This document shows positions 17,795-26,406 of a stretch of 55,938 bases of DNA, one piece after another (position 1 is the first letter of the stretch; each line of letters begins with the position of its first letter). Source of the DNA: Pseudomonadales bacterium (GTDB taxonomy: Bacteria; Pseudomonadota; Gammaproteobacteria; Pseudomonadales; Azotimanducaceae); contig SLQW01000115.1 in assembly GCA_007131295.1 (NCBI GenBank), positions 1 to 55,938 on the forward strand, in the 5' to 3' direction. The position numbers and the translations under genes are program-made. The notes below the pieces were generated by a model that saw nothing but the letters and a program-made list of their open reading frames with translations, made no database searches and had not been told where the DNA came from.

Positions 17795-18901
17795 ATGCGG
17801 CTGCGCGCGCTCTTGGTTGTGTGTCTGGGTGTCGTACTTGGCGTGGCGGCAGCGGCCGAGCAGCGCTGGGATTCCATTCGGGGAGCCATCGAGAAGGCGG
17901 AACCGCCCGGTCCACAGTGGTTCACGCTCCGCAGCGGTCACACCGGTCACGTCCTCGACGCCGCTACCGGGCAGTCTCACGGCACGCTCACCTTGTCGCT
18001 CTTCTCGCCGGCACTGCGGCCGCACGTCGACCACGGCATGGTCTACACCTACGGCAGCTTCTACAGTCGCACCTATTACGGCGACCGAACCGACGCGGTC
18101 ATTTTCTTCGACCTCGAAACCATGTCCCCGGTGGACGAGGTCATCATTCCAGCCAAGGCCGCGGGTATCGGCCACAGCGGCATGATCGGCCTGATCGACG
18201 ATCGCTTCATCGGCGTGTGGAACATCACGCCGGCGATGTCGGTCAGCATCGTCGACATCGAGGAGCGCTCCTTCGTCGGCGAAATCAGTACGCCCGGATG
18301 CGCCACCGTTTATCCGCAGGATCGCGGCTTCCTGATGATCTGCGGTGACGGTGCTTTGCAATACATCATGCTGGACGAAAGCGGTGCGGAGAGCGGACGC
18401 CTCCGCAGCCCCGTTTTCTTCAGCGTCGAGGATGATCCGATCTTCGACTATTCGGTGCCTACCGAGCATGGCTGGGTGTTCGTTTCCCTCGAGGGTCATG
18501 TCTTCGAAGCGCGCATCGAAGACGACGAGATCGTCATCGAAGAGTCCTGGTCCGTCCTCTCCGAGCAGGACCGGGCAGAGGGCTGGCGCATCAGCGGGCG
18601 CCAACCCTTCGCCTACAACGAGGCCACCGGCATCTTCATGACGCTGATGCACCAGGGCGGCACCCAGGACAATTACAAGGACCCGGGCACGGAACTGTGG
18701 GCGTTCAACCTGCGCACCCAGCGTCGCGGTTACCGGGTCGAGCTGGACAATCCTTCCCGCAATATCGCCCTCACGCGGGATGATGATCCGGTCGCGCTCG
18801 TGGTGGGCACCCAGGAGCGTTCTGTTGCCGTTCGACACGCGCGTACCGGTCGGCTCGTGCGCACCATCGAAGAGGCGGGCGGCCTGGTGCAGGTGTTCTG
18901 A
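17795..18901 (+). CDS. aauB: TTQ amine dehydrogenase large subunit (AauB/MauB family)
   Basis: A 368-residue periplasmic seven-bladed beta-propeller subunit of a methylamine/aromatic amine dehydrogenase. A signal peptide (about 1-23, ending AAAAEQ) precedes the propeller, with blade segments such as TGHVLDAATG, VYTYGSFYSRTYYG and WAFNLRTQRRGYRVELDNPS. The last is close to the heavy-chain C-terminal blades of the family. ATG 17795 is chosen because GGAGAG lies 7 nt upstream; an ATG at 17774 is an alternative. Its stop overlaps the MauE start (TGATG). Together with the small subunit it would oxidatively deaminate primary amines and pass electrons to a periplasmic carrier. Confidence 0.9.
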   Translation: MRLRALLVVCLGVVLGVAAAAEQRWDSIRGAIEKAEPPGPQWFTLRSGHTGHVLDAATGQSHGTLTLSLFSPALRPHVDHGMVYTYGSFYSRTYYGDRTDAVIFFDLETMSPVDEVIIPAKAAGIGHSGMIGLIDDRFIGVWNITPAMSVSIVDIEERSFVGEISTPGCATVYPQDRGFLMICGDGALQYIMLDESGAESGRLRSPVFFSVEDDPIFDYSVPTEHGWVFVSLEGHVFEARIEDDEIVIEESWSVLSEQDRAEGWRISGRQPFAYNEATGIFMTLMHQGGTQDNYKDPGTELWAFNLRTQRRGYRVELDNPSRNIALTRDDDPVALVVGTQERSVAVRHARTGRLVRTIEEAGGLVQVF

Positions 18902-19437
18902 TGGTGGACCCGGTCCTGCAGCAGATCCTGGCGTTGGCGCTCGCTCTGCTTTTTCTTCATGCGGCCTGGCACAAGTGGCGCTCTGGCCTGCGCTTCGAGG
19001 CACAGCTGGCGGAGTACCGAGTTCTGCCGGAAGGACTGGTGCACGTGGGTGCACGGCTGCTGATGCTGCTCGAGTTTGCGGTGGCTCTGGGGCTGGTCCT
19101 GCCGGCATTCAGGCAGCCCGCAGCGCTGTTGGCCGCCGGGCTGCTGGCGCTGTACGCCACGGCCATGGCCGTCAACCTCATCCGCGGACGTCACCATATC
19201 GACTGTGGCTGCGGCGATACTCCCCAGCTTCTCTCCGTGTGGTTGGTGCTGCGTAACTTGTTTCTGGTGGCCGCGGCACTGGTGAGTGCGCTGCCTGCCG
19301 CACCCAGAGCTCCGGCCACGCTTGATCTGATGCTCGGCCTGCTGGCCATTAGCGCCCTGATCCTCACCTGGCTGATGCTGGAGCAGCTCCTGGCCAACGC
19401 CTCGCTGTTGCGAGAATGGAGGCAATCCCGTGATTGA
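18901..19437 (+). CDS. mauE: MauE family membrane protein for amine dehydrogenase maturation
   Basis: A 178-residue integral membrane protein with about four or five transmembrane helices and a conserved DCGCGD segment (about residues 101-106). That segment is the hallmark Cys pair of MauE. In Paracoccus, MauE and MauD are required for stable production of the small subunit, presumably for its many disulfides. The start overlaps the large-subunit stop by one base, and the next gene begins inside its 3' end. Confidence 0.93.
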   Translation: MVDPVLQQILALALALLFLHAAWHKWRSGLRFEAQLAEYRVLPEGLVHVGARLLMLLEFAVALGLVLPAFRQPAALLAAGLLALYATAMAVNLIRGRHHIDCGCGDTPQLLSVWLVLRNLFLVAAALVSALPAAPRAPATLDLMLGLLAISALILTWLMLEQLLANASLLREWRQSRD

Positions 19438-20044
19438 AATCCTGACTGCGAGCGTCATTCTGCTCTGGGTCGTGGTACTGGTACTGGTGTTCGCCGTGGT
19501 GGCGCTCGCGCGTCAGATCGGGCTTCTGCACGAGCGTGTCGCGCCAGCCGGTGCGCTCATGCACAGCACTGGGCCGAAGGTGGGGGAGCTCGCGCCGCCG
19601 CTCGAGCTCGAGGACATCGATGGCCGTCCCTTCACCGTCGGCGGCGAGCGTAAGGCTGCCCAACTGATTCTGTTCGTGTCGCCCACCTGCCCGATCTGCA
19701 AGACCCTCGTGCCGACTGCCAAGTCCCTTGCTCGCAGCGAGCGTGGCCGCCTCGAGTTGGCCTTCGGCAGTGACGGTGGCGAGACGGAAGTCCATCGCCG
19801 CTACATCGAGGATATGGGCATCGAAGGGCATCCCTATATCGTCTCCCTCGAACTCGGGATGAAGTTCGAGGTAGGCAAGCTCCCGTTCGCCGTCCTGATC
19901 GGTGCCGACGGCGTTCTGCGCTCTAAGGGCCTGGTCAACAACCGGGAGCACCTCGAGAGTCTGGTCGAGTCCATGGACACCGGGTTCGCGTCGATCCAGG
20001 ACTATCTGTTTCAGGAAGTGAAGTTGGAGAAGGAAGCATCATGA
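19430..20044 (+). CDS. mauD: MauD family thioredoxin-like disulfide protein
   Basis: A 204-residue membrane-anchored thioredoxin-fold protein. An N-terminal helix (about 2-24) anchors a periplasmic domain with redox motif CPIC in PTCPICKTLVP. The C-terminal part matches AhpC/TSA-type proteins, with a probable cis-Pro in GKLPFAVL. MauD is thought to form or shuffle disulfides in the cysteine-rich TTQ subunit. It starts at GTG 19430 behind ATGGAGGC, overlapping mauE by 8 nt, and its stop overlaps the small-subunit ATG (ATGA). Confidence 0.93.
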   Translation: MIEILTASVILLWVVVLVLVFAVVALARQIGLLHERVAPAGALMHSTGPKVGELAPPLELEDIDGRPFTVGGERKAAQLILFVSPTCPICKTLVPTAKSLARSERGRLELAFGSDGGETEVHRRYIEDMGIEGHPYIVSLELGMKFEVGKLPFAVLIGADGVLRSKGLVNNREHLESLVESMDTGFASIQDYLFQEVKLEKEAS

Positions 20045-20592
20045 GCGGCGTAGACATGCTCGGCAGACTGTTCTCGGGTGTGGACAAGGTGACCGCGGGT
20101 GCCAGCCGTATGCTCGCGCGCCACACATCGAGGCGTTCGTTTCTCGGCAAGGCCGGTGCGTTCATGGCTGGCCTTGGTGCCTTTCCCATGCTGCCGGTCT
20201 ACCGTGAGGCACAGGCTGCGTCGGTCGTCGATGAGATGGGCGACCCCAACAGTTGTGATTACTGGCGCTACTGTGCGTTCAGCGGATCCATCTGCGGTTG
20301 CTGCGGTGGTTCCGCAACCACCTGTCCTCCCGGCTCGGAGGTCGCCTCCGTGGCCTGGGTCGGTACCTGCCACAATCCGGCGGACGGGCGTGACTACCTG
20401 ATTTCCTACAACGACTGCTGTGGCAAGAGCTCCTGCGGCCGCTGTCGTTGCAGTCGTTCCGAGGGTGAAAAGCCGGTGTATTTTCCGTCCAAAGCGAACA
20501 CCATCTTGTGGTGCTTCGGCGCCAAGAGTCACGCCTATCACTGTACGTTGGGGCTGGTTATCGGCCGCGCCGATTCGACGACGCTCGGGTGA
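20041..20592 (+). CDS. aauA: TTQ amine dehydrogenase small (catalytic) subunit
   Basis: The 183-residue catalytic subunit carries the tryptophan-tryptophylquinone cofactor. A Tat signal (SRRSFLGK, 30-37) precedes a mature domain with 14 cysteines. Trp106 and Trp157 correspond to TTQ-forming Trp57 and Trp108 of Paracoccus methylamine dehydrogenase, with the same 51-residue spacing. Asp125 corresponds to Asp76 and Thr169 to Thr122. The two cysteines beyond the 12 of methylamine dehydrogenase (Cys88 and Cys132) occur, as I recall, in aromatic amine dehydrogenase. The WCFGA segment after the second TTQ Trp is instead as in methylamine dehydrogenase. Position 81, Asp32 in Paracoccus, is Ser. The true substrate is therefore open. 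Confidence 0.94.
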   Translation: MSGVDMLGRLFSGVDKVTAGASRMLARHTSRRSFLGKAGAFMAGLGAFPMLPVYREAQAASVVDEMGDPNSCDYWRYCAFSGSICGCCGGSATTCPPGSEVASVAWVGTCHNPADGRDYLISYNDCCGKSSCGRCRCSRSEGEKPVYFPSKANTILWCFGAKSHAYHCTLGLVIGRADSTTLG

Positions 20593-20602
20593 TGGAGGAA
20601 GC

Positions 20603-21013
20603 ATGAGAAATGGCCTGATGGCCGCCGGCTTGGTACTGGCAGTCACGCTCGTCAGCGGTGCTCACGGCAATCCTCGCTTCGACTATCTGCTGCATTGTGG
20701 GGGTTGCCATCTCGAGGATGGCAGCGGCGACCCTCCGGAAGTGCCTGATTTGCGGGTAGACGTCTCATACATGATCGGCTTCGATGCGGGTCGGGCTTAT
20801 CTCGTTCAGGTCCCCGGATCCGCGCAGTCGCCGATGTCCGATGCTGCGTTGGCGGACGTGTTGAATTGGATGGTGGACACCTACAACCCCGAGCTCGAGG
20901 GCGACTTCGAACGGTTCGACGAAGAAGAGGTGGCGCGGCACCGTGCGACACGCCTCCTCGACCCCAAGCGCGCCAGAGCCGCGCTCTGGCCTGAGCCCAC
21001 CGACTCCGATTGA
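20603..21013 (+). CDS. Periplasmic monohaem cytochrome c
   Basis: A 136-residue secreted protein: signal peptide (about 1-22, cleavage after AHG), one haem c site CGGCH (33-37), and a probable distal Met in SPMSDAAL. The length fits a small class I-like cytochrome. It follows the small-subunit gene by 10 nt behind GGAGGAAGC, so it is the natural candidate for the electron acceptor of the amine dehydrogenase. That is the place amicyanin (MauC) takes in many mau clusters. The acidic tail (LEGDFERFDEEE) could take part in docking; this is inference. Confidence 0.88.
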   Translation: MRNGLMAAGLVLAVTLVSGAHGNPRFDYLLHCGGCHLEDGSGDPPEVPDLRVDVSYMIGFDAGRAYLVQVPGSAQSPMSDAALADVLNWMVDTYNPELEGDFERFDEEEVARHRATRLLDPKRARAALWPEPTDSD

Positions 21014-21023
21014 CCCAGGTCAT

Positions 21024-21052
21024 TTGCGCCGAGCGCTCCGCGAGGCTTTAAT
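21024..21052 (+). promoter_or_regulatory. Possible sigma70 promoter upstream of cfa
   Basis: TTGCGC (21024-21029) and TTTAAT (21047-21052) are separated by 17 nt. The -10 box matches consensus at 5 of 6 positions and the -35 at 3 of 6. It lies just after the cytochrome stop and 47 nt before the chosen cfa start, suggesting the fatty acid gene is transcribed separately from the amine dehydrogenase operon. Confidence 0.4.
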
Positions 21053-21098
21053 CTTGTGCCTGAGCGGGACTGGGGAGGACGCCTCGGGCGGCGCGATC

Positions 21099-22319
21099 AT
21101 GATCTACTCGATGCTGCAGAAGCGGATCACCGAAGGCAGCCTTTTGCTGCGTGACGAGACCGGAGCAGAGCATCTTTTCGGGTCCGGAGAACCCAGGGCC
21201 ACCATGGTCCTGGAGAAGCCAGGGGTTTTGCGGCGTATCCTGCGTAATCCGGCCCTGGAGCTGGGTGATTCCTACATCGACGGCGACTGGAATACGCCAG
21301 ATCTGCTGACGCTGCTCAACGTCCTGCGGCGTAATTTCGATGCCGCAGCCGGCGCTGCCTGGATGCGACGGCTGCAGGCGCTGCTTCGGCTCGGCAATAC
21401 GCTCCGGCGTTCCCGCCACAACGTCTCCGTGCACTATGATCTCGACGAACCGCTGTTTCGGGCGTTCCTCGATGCGGAAATGCACTACTCCTGCGCCTAT
21501 TTTACCGACCCGTCTATGAGTCTGGAGGCGGCGCAGCAGGAGAAGGCGGATCTCATCGCACGCAAGCTCTGCCTGGAGACCGATCAAAGGGTGCTTGATA
21601 TCGGCTGTGGCTGGGGCAGTCTGGCGATTCATCTGGCGTCGCGTTTCGGCGTTCATGTCACCGGCCTGACGCTTTCGGTGGAGCAGCACCGCGTGGCAAC
21701 GGCGGAAGCCCGTCGCCGTGGCTTGAGCGATAAGGTGACGTTTTTGCTCGAGGACTATCGCGAACACCAGGGCAGCTATGATCGAGTCGTCAGCGTCGGC
21801 ATGTTCGAGCATGTCGGCAAGGCAGCCTACGACACATTCTTCGATGTGGTGCGGGAACGTCTGAATCCTGGTGGCGTCTGCCTCCTGCACACCATCGGCC
21901 GACCGGGCCCTCCGGTGCACCTCACCAATCCCTGGATCGACCGCCACATCTTCCCAGGAGGCTACATCCCGAGCGCTTCCGAGGTGCTCGTGCCGCTCGA
22001 ACAGAGCGGGCTCGTGCTCTGCGACCTGGAGATCTGGCGGCGTCACTATGCCTACACGCTGCATCACTGGCAGGAGCGCTTCCAGGCGCGCCGTGAAGAC
22101 TTCGTTGGCAGCAAGGGAGAGCGCTTCTGCCGGATCTGGGAGTTCTATCTCGCTGCCAGTGAGTCCTCTTTCGACGTTGGCGAGCTCGAGGTTTTCCACT
22201 TCCAGCTCGGCAAGGATCAGGACGCCGTCCCCTTGAGCCGCGATTACCTCTACCGGGACGACACCGGTGTGCCCCCCATGGCTCAGGCCGGATCGAGGCG
22301 CCTGTCCGAAGTTCGCTGA
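21099..22319 (+). CDS. cfa: Cyclopropane-fatty-acyl-phospholipid synthase
   Basis: A 406-residue SAM-dependent CFA synthase, which methylenates cis double bonds of membrane phospholipid acyl chains. It has an N-terminal lipid-binding domain (about 1-105) and a methyltransferase domain with the SAM motif DIGCGWGS (167-174). The family residues YSCAYF (Cys132 region) and FEHVG are also present. The frame is open upstream to 20943 across the cytochrome 3' end. ATG 21099 is the first plausible start, though its ribosome binding site is weak (GGGGAGG lies about 20 nt upstream). Confidence 0.93.
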   Translation: MIYSMLQKRITEGSLLLRDETGAEHLFGSGEPRATMVLEKPGVLRRILRNPALELGDSYIDGDWNTPDLLTLLNVLRRNFDAAAGAAWMRRLQALLRLGNTLRRSRHNVSVHYDLDEPLFRAFLDAEMHYSCAYFTDPSMSLEAAQQEKADLIARKLCLETDQRVLDIGCGWGSLAIHLASRFGVHVTGLTLSVEQHRVATAEARRRGLSDKVTFLLEDYREHQGSYDRVVSVGMFEHVGKAAYDTFFDVVRERLNPGGVCLLHTIGRPGPPVHLTNPWIDRHIFPGGYIPSASEVLVPLEQSGLVLCDLEIWRRHYAYTLHHWQERFQARREDFVGSKGERFCRIWEFYLAASESSFDVGELEVFHFQLGKDQDAVPLSRDYLYRDDTGVPPMAQAGSRRLSEVR

Positions 22320-22392
22320 TGCGTGCAGTCTTTTCGCTGGGGGCCACCCCGGAGTATCGTGGTTTGTCCGAATCCAGGCAGGGAGCATTTTC

Positions 22393-22863
22393 ATGGTGGT
22401 GATCTGGGTGCTGGTGGCCGATGGGTCGAGAGCGCGGCTGTTCCAGGCACAAGGTGCTCGCGGTGGCTTGACCGAGCTGGACACTTGGGTGCACCCGGAG
22501 TCGCGTCTCAAGGAGCGTGATCTGGCTTCCGATGCACCCGGTCAGGACCGTGACCGCGGCAGGCTCGGCAGCCTCGGCCGGCACGGCTTCAGTGACCACA
22601 GTTCCGCGCATGACCACGAAATCGAGAGTTTCGCCCGCGAGATCGCTCACAATCTCACCAAGGCGCTCAATGAGGATCGTTTCGGTCGCCTCGTGCTGTG
22701 TGCGCCGCCGAGATTTCTCGGGCTCCTGCGGGACCTTCTGCCTGCTTCGGTTCAGCAGCGCATCCGCCACGAAGTGGCCAAGGACCTGACCGGAATCCGC
22801 GACCTGCGTGAACTGCGCAAGCGGCTTCCCGCGTCCCTGTACAGCGAACTGGATGACGCTTGA
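22393..22863 (+). CDS. Host attachment protein family (PF10116-like)
   Basis: A 156-residue soluble protein beginning VVIWVLVADGSRARLFQ, the signature start of the host_attach family named after an Agrobacterium gene needed for attachment to plant cells. The central HDHEIESFAREIA segment and the C-terminal RLVLCAPPRFLGLLR segment also fit. The fold resembles release-factor eRF1-like RNase domains in related families; the true function is not known. ATG 22393 is behind GGCAGGGAG. It converges with the site-2 protease gene. Confidence 0.85.
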   Translation: MVVIWVLVADGSRARLFQAQGARGGLTELDTWVHPESRLKERDLASDAPGQDRDRGRLGSLGRHGFSDHSSAHDHEIESFAREIAHNLTKALNEDRFGRLVLCAPPRFLGLLRDLLPASVQQRIRHEVAKDLTGIRDLRELRKRLPASLYSELDDA

Positions 22864-22908
22864 TCCACTCGCGTCGCTGTCCCCGCCAGCTGGGGCGGCA
22901 CTTGGCGC

Positions 22909-24039
22909 TCAACCCTCGAGATCGCGCCTGAGGGCGAGATGGTTCAGCAGGTCCGCCACGGTGACGACGCCAATCACCCGGTCGCCGTCGGCAACGATGA
23001 TTTGACCGGTGCCGCTGCGCTGCATCTTCTCCAGCACCTTCTGCGCGTCCTCGTCGGGGGCAGCGACTTGCTGGTCCTCGAACGGGCGCATGATGTCTGC
23101 TACCGAATGCTGAGCCCATTCCTCCCTGGGAATCTGTTTCACGTCCCGTGTCCTGACCCGACCAAGGAGGCGGTCGTCCCGGGTAACCGGATAGACACTG
23201 TAGTGATCCCGGTAGGCGTGGTCTTCGATGAAGCTGACCAGGTCGAGGTCGGGGGACACGCTCACCGGATGTTCGGCCATGAAGCGGCGAATCGGGCTGC
23301 CCTCGAAGGTGAGGCGCATCGCGGTCTGCTCATAGGCCGCCCGGGCCACGCCGAGGACGAAAATGCCGATGAGAATCCACCATAGTCCGCCCAGTGCACC
23401 GATGCCGATCAGGGCCCAGAAGCCCAGGATCACCAGAGTGAGCCCGAATCCCTGGCCCATGCGGGATGCGGTTCGGGTGGCGGACAGTAGGTCCCCACGC
23501 CGGTGCCAGAGCCAGGCGCGAAGCACCCGGCCACCGTCGAGCGGGAACCCCGGGAACATGTTGAATACCGCCAGCAGCAGATTGATCAGGGACAGATAGC
23601 CGAACAGGGCAGCGACGTACTCCGGCAGCGGCGTTTGGATCAGCAATCCGGCAAGCAGGCCGAAGGCGAGGCAAAGGAACAGGCTCGCCAACGGCCCAGC
23701 CGCGGCGACCTCGAATTCGATGCGCGGCGTCGGCGGTTCTTCCGCCATCTCCGCGGCACCACCGAACAGGAACAGGGTAATGCCGGTGATTTCCATGCCG
23801 CGGGCCCTCGCCACCAGCGAGTGGGAGAATTCATGGAACAGCAGGGAAAAGAACACGCCGAGCATCCCCACCAGGCCGAGTGTCCAGTACACCGGTTCAG
23901 AAAGGCCCGGCAGCTGCGCCGGGAAGAAGCCCGTCGCCAGGGTCCAGAAGACGAGTACGGCGAGAATGACCCAACTGGTATTGGCCCGGACCTCCAGCCC
24001 GAACAGGGTGAACAAGGCGACGCGGTTACCGAACATCAT
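22909..24039 (-). CDS. Site-2 protease family (M50) with CBS pair
   Basis: A 376-residue intramembrane metalloprotease of the S2P/M50B family fused to two CBS domains. The zinc motif HEFSH (69-73) lies in a membrane segment and the third ligand is the Asp of [10 protein letters not shown]. About six transmembrane helices occupy residues 1-235, and the CBS pair (about 240-370) probably senses an adenine nucleotide. Related enzymes cut membrane-bound anti-sigma factors or other regulators; no target is adjacent. The start is placed at the first of two consecutive ATGs (24039/24036) behind GGAG. The frame continues nine codons upstream without a better start. Confidence 0.9.
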   Translation of the reverse strand: MMFGNRVALFTLFGLEVRANTSWVILAVLVFWTLATGFFPAQLPGLSEPVYWTLGLVGMLGVFFSLLFHEFSHSLVARARGMEITGITLFLFGGAAEMAEEPPTPRIEFEVAAAGPLASLFLCLAFGLLAGLLIQTPLPEYVAALFGYLSLINLLLAVFNMFPGFPLDGGRVLRAWLWHRRGDLLSATRTASRMGQGFGLTLVILGFWALIGIGALGGLWWILIGIFVLGVARAAYEQTAMRLTFEGSPIRRFMAEHPVSVSPDLDLVSFIEDHAYRDHYSVYPVTRDDRLLGRVRTRDVKQIPREEWAQHSVADIMRPFEDQQVAAPDEDAQKVLEKMQRSGTGQIIVADGDRVIGVVTVADLLNHLALRRDLEG

Positions 24040-24189
24040 TGACTCCGAGCTGGTGAGGGACCGCATTCAGCATAGGCTTTAGCGGAAGACGAGCAAGGGG
24101 CAGGGGCCGGGGCGCCTTGGCCTGCACGTTGCGGTGGATGTCCTGGCCGCGGAAGATGGGACCGTATCCATTGTCAGCGAGGCCTGCGC

Positions 24190-25581
24190 GTGCCCAACCA
24201 CGATCGTCCCGCGCTTGCACCCGACCGGCTGAAGCCGCTGCTGAGGAACGCCGAGCACTGGCTCTGGCGTGACGTCAGCGATGAGCCGCTGTGGTTGCGT
24301 ACCGCCATGCGCGTCCTGCGCACCGCGGTCGCCGCCATACGCGACATGACCGAGGGCCAGCTCACCCTGCGCGCGATGAGTCTGGTCTACACCACTCTGT
24401 TGGCACTCGTGCCGCTGCTTGCCATCAGCTTTTCCATCCTCAAGGGCTTCGGTGTCCATAACCAGATCGAACCGTTTCTGCTCAGCATCCTCGAACCCCT
24501 GGGTGAACGCAGCGAGGAGATCACGTTCCAGATCGTCGACTTCGTCGACAACATCCAGGTCGGCGTGCTTGGTGTCGTCGGCCTGATGTTCCTGTTCTAC
24601 ACCGCGGTCTCGCTGATGCGAAAGATCGAACTCGCTTTCAACGAAACCTGGGAAGTCGCCCGGGAGCGGCGCATCGCAGAACGCTTCCGTGACTACTTCG
24701 CGGTGATTCTCCTGGGGCCGGTTTTGATCTTCATTTCGCTGGGGGTCACCGCCACGGTGATGAGCACCACGCTCGCGCAGGGCGTGATCGGAATCGAACC
24801 CGTGGGGCGCCTGGTGGAACTGGCGAGTCGCCTGGCGCCCATCGTGATGATCGTGTTCGCCTTCACTTTCATCAACATGTTCGTACCGAACACGCGTGTA
24901 CGCTTTGCATCGGCCTTCGTCGGTGGCGCCGTCTCCGGATTGCTCTGGCACGGCATGGGGCTCATGTTCGCTGCGTTCGTGGCCGGCGCGACGCGCTACA
25001 CGGCGATCTATTCCGGGTTCGCGACACCCATCCTGTTCATGATCTGGCTCTATCTGGGGTGGCTGATCCTGCTCATCGGCGGCACGATCGCGTTCTACCA
25101 TCAGTATCCGGACTACATGCCGGGACGGCGGCTCGCGGTGCATCTGAGCTTTGCCGAGAAGGAACAGCTCGCGCTGAGCATCGTCCGCATGATTGGCAAG
25201 CGTTTCTACGGCGTAGAGGCGCCGTTGGGCGTGGAGGCCATGGCCCGGCAGCTGCGGGTACCCAGCGATGTGGTAGGGAGTCTGCTTGCGGCCCTGGAAC
25301 GAGCCGGTCTGGTGGCACCGACCGCGGAGGATCGGCCGGGCTACCTGCCGGCTCGCCCGTGGGAGCAGGCGTCGGTGTACGAAGCGCTCGAGGCGGTGCG
25401 AAGCGGCACGCACGAGGACCCTGGGTCGCGGATGGCGCCGGACGCCGCCGGCCAGGAAGTCACGAGGGTGCTCGAGCGACTCGACAAACTTTCCCGGGAA
25501 GCCTTCGAAGGTCTGTCGCTGAGGGATTTCGTCACCGACGCTAGCCCGGTGCCGCAGGTCATGGCGGAGCGCCGCGCCTGA
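24190..25581 (+). CDS. YihY/UPF0761 family inner-membrane protein
   Basis: A 463-residue member of the YihY (formerly RNase BN) family. A cytoplasmic N-terminus leads to about six transmembrane helices (about residues 60-315). They include the family segments AMSLVYTTLLALVP, FNETWEV, and TRYTAIYSGFATPILFMIWLYLGW. A long C-terminal cytoplasmic domain (about 330-463) has a winged-helix-like stretch (GVEAMARQLRVPSDVVGSLLAALERAGL, cut here in two overlapping parts). The RNase activity once assigned to YihY was later attributed to another protein, so the role is unknown. The start is GTG at 24190 and no strong ribosome binding site is seen. Confidence 0.88.
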   Translation: MPNHDRPALAPDRLKPLLRNAEHWLWRDVSDEPLWLRTAMRVLRTAVAAIRDMTEGQLTLRAMSLVYTTLLALVPLLAISFSILKGFGVHNQIEPFLLSILEPLGERSEEITFQIVDFVDNIQVGVLGVVGLMFLFYTAVSLMRKIELAFNETWEVARERRIAERFRDYFAVILLGPVLIFISLGVTATVMSTTLAQGVIGIEPVGRLVELASRLAPIVMIVFAFTFINMFVPNTRVRFASAFVGGAVSGLLWHGMGLMFAAFVAGATRYTAIYSGFATPILFMIWLYLGWLILLIGGTIAFYHQYPDYMPGRRLAVHLSFAEKEQLALSIVRMIGKRFYGVEAPLGVEAMARQLRVPSDVVGSLLAALERAGLVAPTAEDRPGYLPARPWEQASVYEALEAVRSGTHEDPGSRMAPDAAGQEVTRVLERLDKLSREAFEGLSLRDFVTDASPVPQVMAERRA

Positions 25582-25601
25582 GGGAGCACCGACCCTGGTA
25601 T

Positions 25602-26126
25602 CTACTCGCCGATCACGATGACGTGATCGCTGCTTTCTCCCAGTTTCGCACAGCCGTCACGGTATGCAGCCAGGATGCTCTGGGCATCGAGAATGCCGGT
25701 GACGGCCCCCGCTGCGTCCAGGTTCACGTTTGCGCCATAGATGGCGAACCAGACTTCGGTGTCCTCGCTGTTGTCTTCCGGCACGATCAAAGTATGTACA
25801 GAGTGAGCCGGTTCGAACAGATATGAGCCGGCAGTATTCACCTGGTTCGGATACTCGCGGTAGTACCAACGGCCGGACTGGGTCACGGCGAAAACCGGGC
25901 CCGTGTGGTAGTGCGTCTCGACCTCCTTTCCGGGCGCGAAGCGAGTCCGCAGAATCCAGAGGCCCTGATTCAGATCCACCTGCAGCAGCTGCAGCGCGAC
26001 ACCGTCCCCGGGCACCCAGGGCGCGTCGTCGATGCCGATGTGAACAGCTTCGCGTGCGTGCGGAAGGAACATCCGGAACGGCTCAGTCGCGTTCTCGGTC
26101 AGCGTTTCTCGTCGTGCTTCGCTCAT
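25602..26126 (-). CDS. Cupin-domain protein, possibly a non-haem iron dioxygenase
   Basis: A 174-residue protein with a single cupin fold. Motif 1 is ETHYHTGPVFAVTQSGRW and motif 2 contains EPAHSVHTL, giving three or four candidate histidine metal ligands. The arrangement resembles the 2,4'-dihydroxyacetophenone dioxygenase/acetylacetone-cleaving enzyme group, but sequence alone does not fix the substrate. ATG 26126 is chosen because GGAGAGG precedes it; the frame is open further upstream. It is 14 nt downstream of the small membrane protein gene on the same strand. Confidence 0.75.
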   Translation of the reverse strand: MSEARRETLTENATEPFRMFLPHAREAVHIGIDDAPWVPGDGVALQLLQVDLNQGLWILRTRFAPGKEVETHYHTGPVFAVTQSGRWYYREYPNQVNTAGSYLFEPAHSVHTLIVPEDNSEDTEVWFAIYGANVNLDAAGAVTGILDAQSILAAYRDGCAKLGESSDHVIVIGE

Positions 26127-26140
26127 ATCCTCTCCGTGCA

Positions 26141-26320
26141 TCACCTTTTGGGGCCCAGCAGAAACCATAGGATCACCCCGATCACGGGCAGCACGAGGAT
26201 CAACACGATCCAGAGGACCTTCGATCCGACTCCGGCGCTGCTGCCTGCGGTCTTGACGATGGCGTAAACCACTACGATGAGCCAGATGAGGCCGAGCAGG
26301 CCGCCAACTTCGATGCCCAT
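26141..26320 (-). CDS. Small PLDc_N-like two-helix membrane protein
   Basis: A 59-residue protein with two hydrophobic helices (about 5-24 and 35-54). It ends LGPKR, the pattern of the PLDc_N domain (phospholipase D-nuclease N-terminal region, PF13396-like) found in many small bacterial membrane proteins. It has no catalytic phospholipase residues. ATG 26320 follows a G-rich ribosome binding site. It probably forms an operon with the cupin gene. Its function is unknown. Confidence 0.75.
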   Translation of the reverse strand: MGIEVGGLLGLIWLIVVVYAIVKTAGSSAGVGSKVLWIVLILVLPVIGVILWFLLGPKR

Positions 26321-26406
26321 GGGCAAACCCCCGATGCTGAAACCGGGACTACCCTATCCTGTATCCAGGACGAATTCACGAGGCACTTCATCTTGGCGCA
26401 ACCGCC

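Noticed and set aside
17563-17925. Minus-strand open frame of 120 codons in the gap before the amine dehydrogenase operon
   Set aside because: It overlaps the signal peptide of the large subunit, lacks a ribosome binding site, and resembles no family.
24079-25413. Long minus-strand open frame of 444 codons opposite the YihY gene
   Set aside because: Composition is rich in His, Arg, Glu and Gln with no domain pattern, and it mirrors a gene with clear membrane helices and family motifs. It is a high-GC antisense frame.
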